Source of the DNA: an uncultured Alphaproteobacteria bacterium
GTDB taxonomy: Bacteria; Pseudomonadota; Alphaproteobacteria; CAKMZR01
Reading direction: 5' to 3'
NCBI GenBank assembly: GCA_929200455.1
Contig: CAKMZR010000031.1
Coordinates: forward strand, 1 to 11,766
Length of the DNA stretch: 11,766 nucleotides
Both the position numbers and the translations under genes were made by a program. Below are positions 7,225 to 11,766 of this stretch, piece by piece. The notes under the pieces are model-generated. The model did not search any database. It worked only from the letters and a program-made list of their open reading frames with translations, and was not told where the DNA came from. Positions within the stretch are counted from its first letter, which is position 1. Each line of letters begins with the position of its first letter.

Positions 7225-10200
7225 GCTATGCCCGATGATAACACCTCCCCCTTCTTCTCCCCACCATCCACATCATCCCCTTGCAACTCTCCCCTGCCCT
7301 TCTCAAAAATATCTCCCAAACGCAACAAACTCGGCGTCATAAATAATGTCAACAAGGTCGCAAACGCAAGACCACACACAATCGCATTCGCAAGTTGACG
7401 CCAAAACTCAGACGAAGGTGCTCCTATCTCCACATGCTGGCTGAAAAAATCTACATTAAATTGTAACGCCATCGGCAATAAGCCCAATACCGTCGTCACC
7501 GTCGTCAACAATACAGGACGCAACCTCTGTGCCCCCGTATACAAAATCGCCAGCTCCACATCCTCCACCTCCTTGCGAATGTGATTGTACGTGTCTATCA
7601 ACACGATGTTGTTGTTCACCACGATACCCGCTAGCGATATCACCCCTATCCCACTCATAATAATACCAAACGGTTGTCCCAATAACAAAAGTCCTATAAC
7701 CACACCCGTCGTCGACATCACAACCGCACTCAGAATAATTACCGTCTTATAAAAACTATTAAACTGGGTCACCAAAACCACACATATCAAAAATAACGCC
7801 ACCGCAAACGCCTTCATCAAAAATGCGGACGCCTCGTCCTGATCCTGATTCTGTCCCAAATAAAAAATTCCTACGCCTTGGGGAAGTTCAAACTCATCTA
7901 TCTCCGCCTTCAATTCCTTCGTCACCGCGTCCACATTGTAACCCTCCAAAACCTCCGCTTGTACCGTCAAAACTCGCTCGCCGTCCACACGCCTTATCGT
8001 TCCCGTCGGACGCTTCACCTCGCGCGTCACAAAATGAGATATCGGCACCGTCTCTCCTGAAGCCTTCGCAAGACGAAGCGAATCAAGTTGGGACAAGGTC
8101 CGGTACTCCTCGGGAAACCTCACGCGAACATCCAACTCGTTCTTGCTGTCGTCAGGCCTGTAGGTCGAAAGCTTCGTGCCGCTCGTCACAAGACGCACAA
8201 ACGAACTTATCGTTCCCACATCAAAGCCATACTTCGACGCTTCTGCCCGATCCACATTCAACTTCCACTCAATGCCCGGGAGAGACAAATCATCCTGCAT
8301 CGACGTCACCGCCTCATGGGATGACATCACACCTATCACACGACGCGCAATATCCTCCAAGGCCTCCCTATCATTACCCTTTATCTGTATTTTCAACGCC
8401 TTGCCTTGCGGCGGACCCCCCTTCTGGTGCGAGACCTCCACCAACGCTCCACGCAAACTGCCCACACGCTCCCTTATCACCTCCTTCAACGTAAATCCAT
8501 CGCGACGCAACTCCCAGTCAGACAACTCCAAAAAAATCTTACCCACCAAATCCGCACGATCATCTCCACTGTTGCCCCCCACATCACCGCTCGACGTGTA
8601 TACCGATACAAACTCTCCCGTCTCTACACCCAACTCCAAAATCCGATTCTCCACCTCAGACACCAACCTGTCCTTTGCCGCCAACGTCAAATTGCCCGGC
8701 GTACTCACAGAAACCGTAATCTGATCCGGATTCGAATCCGGGAAAAACTCAACACCACGACCGTAAATCCCGTACAAAACCCAACCCGAAACCAACATCA
8801 TCAATGACGCAAAAACCGTCACCCCAGAACGAAACTTCGTCCGTGTACATTTCCTCAAAAAAGATACATACAAACCCGTAAACCATGAAAGATTATCAAG
8901 ATCAGGCAACGCATGACCAGAACCTTCCTTCACAAGCCTGCCCCTATCAAGCAAAGACGCAAAAATAGCTATCTTCTTCCACAACAAAAATAATAATACC
9001 AACGAAACCACAAAACCCAAACCATTACCCACCACCTCTCCAAGACCCAACATCACCATCCCCGAACGCGTCGCCATAAAACCAATCGCCACCAAAAGCA
9101 AAGAAAGTACTATCCTCAATACCATCACCAAATTCGCTCCCAAAACAGGCATAAACAATAACGCCATCAAAAGTGACGAGGACAATACCGCTATCAACGT
9201 CAAGGGCAAATACTGCATAAACTCTCCCACAATACCAGGCCAAAACATCAACGGAATAAACGCCGCCAACGTCGTCAACGTCGACGCAATAATCGGCCAC
9301 GACATACGCTCTGCCGCAAAACGATACGCCAAAGACACAGAAACCCCATTCCTCATCTCCCTATCCGCATATTCCGTCATCACAATCGCCCCATCCACCA
9401 ACAAACCTATCGACAAAATCAACGCAAACAATACCACCATGTTCACCGTCAATCCCAATGTATACAAAATCAAAATACCCGCCAAAAATGCACCCGGTAT
9501 CGATATGCTCACCAAGATCCCTCCTCGCAAACCCAAAGCACCCACCACCACCACCATCACCAAAAATACAGACAAAATGACACTGTTCTGCAACTCGTTC
9601 AACATCCGCTCAATAAATATAGACTGATCATTGCTAAACAAAAATGTCAGACCTTCCGGTGCCTGCTTCTCAAACTCCGACACCAAAAACTTTACCTTCT
9701 TCGACGCCTCTATCAAATTCTCTCCAGAACGCTTCACCACCTCTATCGCCATACCAGGACGGCTGTTGTAACGGGCCAAAACCTCCGCATCCTTAAACGT
9801 CCTCTTCACTTGTGCCACATCACGAACACGAACCAGCGAATCTCCCTTCACCACCAACGGCATCTCCATAATGTCGTCAATGTCCTCAAACAATCCCGGC
9901 ATCGATAGTGAAAACTCTCCCGTCCCTATCTCCACACGTCCTCCCGCCGCCACGCGATTCGAAGCTCCAAACAACTGCACCACATCCCTCACATCCAACC
10001 CGTAATACTCCATCGTCTCAGGAAAAATCTCAAACTCTACCACCTCGTCCCTCTTGCCCCTCACACGTGCCTGCAAAACTTCAGGCAATGCCTCTATTCT
10101 ATCTGCCAATTCCTCCACCAAATTAGCCGTCACGCGCTCAGACAATAACGACGATATGCCCACCACCAATACCGGTTCCTCACTCAACAAAACCTCCCTC

Positions 10201-10583
10201 ACCTTCGGCTCATCCGCATCCGACGGAAGCTCAGAACGCACACCGTCCACCTCCTCAAGCACATCCGTGTACGCAGAATCCGAATCAAAACCCGCATCAA
10301 ACTCCAACACCACAGAACCCCCTCCCTGATATGCCTTAGAACGCATCTCCTTCAATCCCTCTATCCCCTGTAGCTTCTCCTCCGTCAAGCGAACCAATAA
10401 CCGCTCCGAATCTTCAGGCGATATGCCCTCTTGACTCAAGACCGCGTAAATCACCGGAATCTTCACATCCGGCGACTGCTCCTTCGGAATCACCACATAC
10501 GCATAACCCCCTGCAAGCAACAAAAAGAGCAACACCAAAAGTGTCGTCCTCGGCAATCCCATCGCTCGACCTATCACGCCCAT
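7221..10583 (-). CDS. RND efflux transporter, inner-membrane subunit
   Basis: Proton-driven trimeric pump of the inner membrane, AcrB/MdtB-like, working with the adaptor encoded just upstream and an outer-membrane channel not in this window. Substrate unknown. The start (ATG 10583) has a GAGAGGA motif 7 bases upstream. The layout is classic: membrane helix 1 (about 11-31), a large periplasmic loop with I-P-K-E-Q-S-P-D (32-39), helices 2-6 (about 332-483), helix 7 (about 586-606), the second periplasmic loop with V-E-F-F-P-D (611-616), and helices 8-12 (about 921-1086). Of the AcrB proton-relay residues, Asp407 corresponds to Asp397, Asp408 to Gly398, Lys940 to Asn990, Arg971 to Arg1020 and Thr978 to Thr1027. 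The V-D-G-A-I-V pattern also matches part of the CzcA motif (its second Asp and the Glu, here Glu404), but the first Asp is Ser391, so metal export is not supported. At 1120 residues it is longer than the usual 1030-1050, partly through two extra hydrophobic segments at about 486-504 and 518-535. Confidence 0.95.
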   Translation of the reverse strand: MGVIGRAMGLPRTTLLVLLFLLLAGGYAYVVIPKEQSPDVKIPVIYAVLSQEGISPEDSERLLVRLTEEKLQGIEGLKEMRSKAYQGGGSVVLEFDAGFDSDSAYTDVLEEVDGVRSELPSDADEPKVREVLLSEEPVLVVGISSLLSERVTANLVEELADRIEALPEVLQARVRGKRDEVVEFEIFPETMEYYGLDVRDVVQLFGASNRVAAGGRVEIGTGEFSLSMPGLFEDIDDIMEMPLVVKGDSLVRVRDVAQVKRTFKDAEVLARYNSRPGMAIEVVKRSGENLIEASKKVKFLVSEFEKQAPEGLTFLFSNDQSIFIERMLNELQNSVILSVFLVMVVVVGALGLRGGILVSISIPGAFLAGILILYTLGLTVNMVVLFALILSIGLLVDGAIVMTEYADREMRNGVSVSLAYRFAAERMSWPIIASTLTTLAAFIPLMFWPGIVGEFMQYLPLTLIAVLSSSLLMALLFMPVLGANLVMVLRIVLSLLLVAIGFMATRSGMVMLGLGEVVGNGLGFVVSLVLLFLLWKKIAIFASLLDRGRLVKEGSGHALPDLDNLSWFTGLYVSFLRKCTRTKFRSGVTVFASLMMLVSGWVLYGIYGRGVEFFPDSNPDQITVSVSTPGNLTLAAKDRLVSEVENRILELGVETGEFVSVYTSSGDVGGNSGDDRADLVGKIFLELSDWELRRDGFTLKEVIRERVGSLRGALVEVSHQKGGPPQGKALKIQIKGNDREALEDIARRVIGVMSSHEAVTSMQDDLSLPGIEWKLNVDRAEASKYGFDVGTISSFVRLVTSGTKLSTYRPDDSKNELDVRVRFPEEYRTLSQLDSLRLAKASGETVPISHFVTREVKRPTGTIRRVDGERVLTVQAEVLEGYNVDAVTKELKAEIDEFELPQGVGIFYLGQNQDQDEASAFLMKAFAVALFLICVVLVTQFNSFYKTVIILSAVVMSTTGVVIGLLLLGQPFGIIMSGIGVISLAGIVVNNNIVLIDTYNHIRKEVEDVELAILYTGAQRLRPVLLTTVTTVLGLLPMALQFNVDFFSQHVEIGAPSSEFWRQLANAIVCGLAFATLLTLFMTPSLLRLGDIFEKGRGELQGDDVDGGEKKGEVLSSGIA

Positions 10584-10590
10584 CTGACAA

Positions 10591-10597
10591 TCCTCTC
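10591..10597 (-). promoter_or_regulatory. Ribosome binding site for the RND transporter
   Basis: GAGAGGA on the coding strand, 7 bases before the ATG at 10583, in the only true intergenic gap of the window (10584-10614). That gap holds nothing resembling a promoter or terminator hairpin. Confidence 0.6.
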
Positions 10598-10614
10598 AAT
10601 TCCTAACGTCAACA

Positions 10615-11724
10615 TCAAACCTCTCCACTAATCCTATCTCCATCTTGAAGATAGTAATTGCCCAAAGTCACCACCCGTACCTTGTCTTCAAGACCAGAAA
10701 CCCATACGCCATCCTGATCATCCGACAACAATTCCACCTGCACAAACTTTGCACGAAGACCTTCTCCGTCACCCTCGCCCTCGCCCTCGCCCTCCACCAC
10801 CATCACACCCAGTTCGTCTTCAACACCCAAAAGCAACCACGATGACTCCAAACGGTGCATCGGCACTCCCTTCATCTTCATAACCACTCTCCCCTTCATC
10901 CCCTCCACCAACTCTCCGTCTTTATTGTCCACCGCCAACGATACCCGATACGTCCGCGTGCCCTCCTCCACCTCCGTCGCCTTTTCCTCAATCCGACCAG
11001 AACGAACCAAACCCTCGCCAAAATCGACCTCCACCTCTTCCACCAAATCCAAACGACGACGCTCCTCATCCGTCAAATAGATATCCACCACCAACGGCGA
11101 AAGCTTCAACAACCGCGCAACATTGCCGGAATTTCCCAAGACCGTGCCTTCCTCCACGTAACGACGCGTCACCGTCCCAGAAAATGGTGCTTTCACACGC
11201 AAATTCTTTTCCTTCACACGAAGCAACGCCAACGCCTCCTCTGCAGAACGAAAAGCCAACTCCGCCCTCAAAACCTTAATCTCTCCCGAGACTCCCTTCT
11301 CCAAAAGACGCTGCTCTGCCTCATACTCCCCCTTCTTCACGCGTACATCCGTTTCCGCTCGACGCAACCTGGACGGCAAATCCTTCTCCTCAAGTTCCGC
11401 CAACAGATCTCCACGATCCACCTCATCCCACACATCAAAATAGACCTTCTTCACCTTGCCCGCTTGCTCCACCTTCAACTCCGTACGACGCGTCGCACGA
11501 GTCCGTCCCGTAAAACTCAAAGACTCACGATGCAACTCAGAAACAACATCCTCCCACTTCACTGAAAATACAGAATCCCTCTCTCCCCCTCCTAGAGACT
11601 TCTTGTTCTCCTCAATCTGTGCCGCCTTCGCTTCGTCAAATTCATCATCGCGAAGGCCAAGCCCAAACCAAACCACCGCCATAATCACCACAAAAAACGC
11701 TACCCCTATCGATACCTTACTCAT
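10615..11724 (-). CDS. RND efflux periplasmic adaptor (membrane fusion protein)
   Basis: Bridges the RND transporter and the outer-membrane channel across the periplasm. The N-terminus is a signal anchor (hydrophobic about 5-24), with no lipoprotein cysteine. Two half-lipoyl blocks flank a coiled-coil hairpin: the first around K-V-E-Q-A-G-K-V-K-K-V (84-94) to G-D-L-L-A-E-L (105-111), the second L-R-V-K-A-P-F-S-G-T-V (175-185) to G-T-V-L-G-N (193-198). The hairpin between them (about 116-170) is rich in Arg, Glu and Leu and is short, as in many adaptors of this type. A beta-barrel domain follows from about 208 (S-P-L-V-V-D-I-Y-L). The C-terminal region contains a run of alternating Glu and Gly (311-322) from a hexanucleotide repeat. 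The start at ATG 11724 is supported by the hydrophobic segment beginning at once and a purine-rich upstream sequence, but this frame stays open to the window edge. The stop lies 31 bases before the transporter start, so the two genes form one unit. Confidence 0.92.
   Translation of the reverse strand: MSKVSIGVAFFVVIMAVVWFGLGLRDDEFDEAKAAQIEENKKSLGGGERDSVFSVKWEDVVSELHRESLSFTGRTRATRRTELKVEQAGKVKKVYFDVWDEVDRGDLLAELEEKDLPSRLRRAETDVRVKKGEYEAEQRLLEKGVSGEIKVLRAELAFRSAEEALALLRVKEKNLRVKAPFSGTVTRRYVEEGTVLGNSGNVARLLKLSPLVVDIYLTDEERRRLDLVEEVEVDFGEGLVRSGRIEEKATEVEEGTRTYRVSLAVDNKDGELVEGMKGRVVMKMKGVPMHRLESSWLLLGVEDELGVMVVEGEGEGEGDGEGLRAKFVQVELLSDDQDGVWVSGLEDKVRVVTLGNYYLQDGDRISGEV
10772..10794. repeat. Hexanucleotide tandem repeat inside the adaptor gene
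   Basis: About 3.8 perfect copies of CCCTCG on the + strand (GAGGGC on the coding strand, read as Glu-Gly). With the imperfect continuation toward 10759 it encodes the Glu-Gly run at adaptor residues 311-322. Six-base units keep the reading frame, so copy number could vary without breaking the protein. Confidence 0.85.
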
Positions 11725-11726
11725 TG

Positions 11727-11739
11727 CCTTCTCTTCCTC
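11727..11739 (-). promoter_or_regulatory. Purine-rich ribosome binding region of the adaptor gene
   Basis: The coding strand reads GAGGAAGAGAAGG just before the ATG at 11724. GAGG is 11 bases from the start and AAGG only 2, so the exact binding site is unclear. The 42 bases upstream of the start in the window are almost entirely purines. Confidence 0.4.
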
Positions 11740-11766
11740 ACTTTTCTCTTCCTCTTCCCACTCCCT

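Noticed and set aside
7221..10583. Heavy-metal (CzcA-type) RND exporter
   Set aside because: The V-D-G-A motif and Glu404 match, but the first Asp of the CzcA D...D...E motif is Ser391, and the overall sequence is closer to drug-type RND pumps.
10584..10614. Terminator or promoter between the adaptor and transporter genes
   Set aside because: The gap is 31 bases, has no hairpin followed by a T run, and is mostly taken up by the ribosome binding site.
10772..10794. CRISPR-like or regulatory repeat array
   Set aside because: The unit is only 6 bases, has no spacers and is in frame within the adaptor gene, so it is a simple coding microsatellite.
1..11766. Recoding of TGA as tryptophan, suggested by the high Trp content
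   Set aside because: TGA ends all five complete genes at the expected length, and I saw Trp encoded only by TGG.

Overview
The window carries one unbroken run of minus-strand genes: four complete genes with well-known family signatures, a complete pump adaptor, and the 5' part of an unrecognised exported protein. Two points suggest an alphaproteobacterium. The nuclease pair is of the AddA/AddB type, and AddB has the long form typical of that class, with its L-E-P-M-E-L-R-L-Q-S-F / G-G-L-N-E-G block. The tsaE-addB-addA order is also familiar from that class. I cannot name a genus.

Layout in the direction of transcription, right to left: a periplasmic adaptor (membrane fusion protein) of an RND efflux pump (11724-10615); its inner-membrane RND transporter (10583-7221); TsaE, the ATPase of tRNA threonylcarbamoyladenosine (t6A) synthesis (7224-6715); AddB (6718-3683) and AddA (3705-175), the two subunits of the helicase-nuclease that processes double-strand DNA ends; then a protein with an N-terminal signal or anchor segment (178 to beyond base 1). 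Only the adaptor/transporter junction has a gap (31 bases). The others overlap by 4 bases (TTGA, GTGA, ATGA) or, for addB/addA, by up to 23 bases. The whole set therefore looks like one translationally coupled operon. No promoter, terminator, RNA gene, insertion sequence or CRISPR array is visible, and no non-coding stretch is longer than about 40 bases.

The genes do three jobs: efflux (adaptor plus transporter, with the outer-membrane channel outside the window), tRNA modification (TsaE), and recombinational repair (AddAB). A functional link between pump and repair is not evident; the link is co-transcription.

The strongest unusual signal is base composition. The coding strand is very rich in G and very poor in C. 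Positions 106-213 contain no G at all on the + strand, so no C on the coding strand. The bias reaches the proteins, which are rich in Glu, Gly, Val, Arg and Trp and poor in Pro, His, Gln and Asn. Other oddities are an extra pair of hydrophobic segments inside the RND transporter, a hexanucleotide repeat encoding Glu-Gly in the adaptor, a highly acidic Glu/Gly linker in AddA, and the absence of the two sugar-recycling genes I would expect between tsaE and addB. I did not find a convincing new biological system; the window is mostly ordinary conserved genes with an extreme composition and an uncommon operon make-up.
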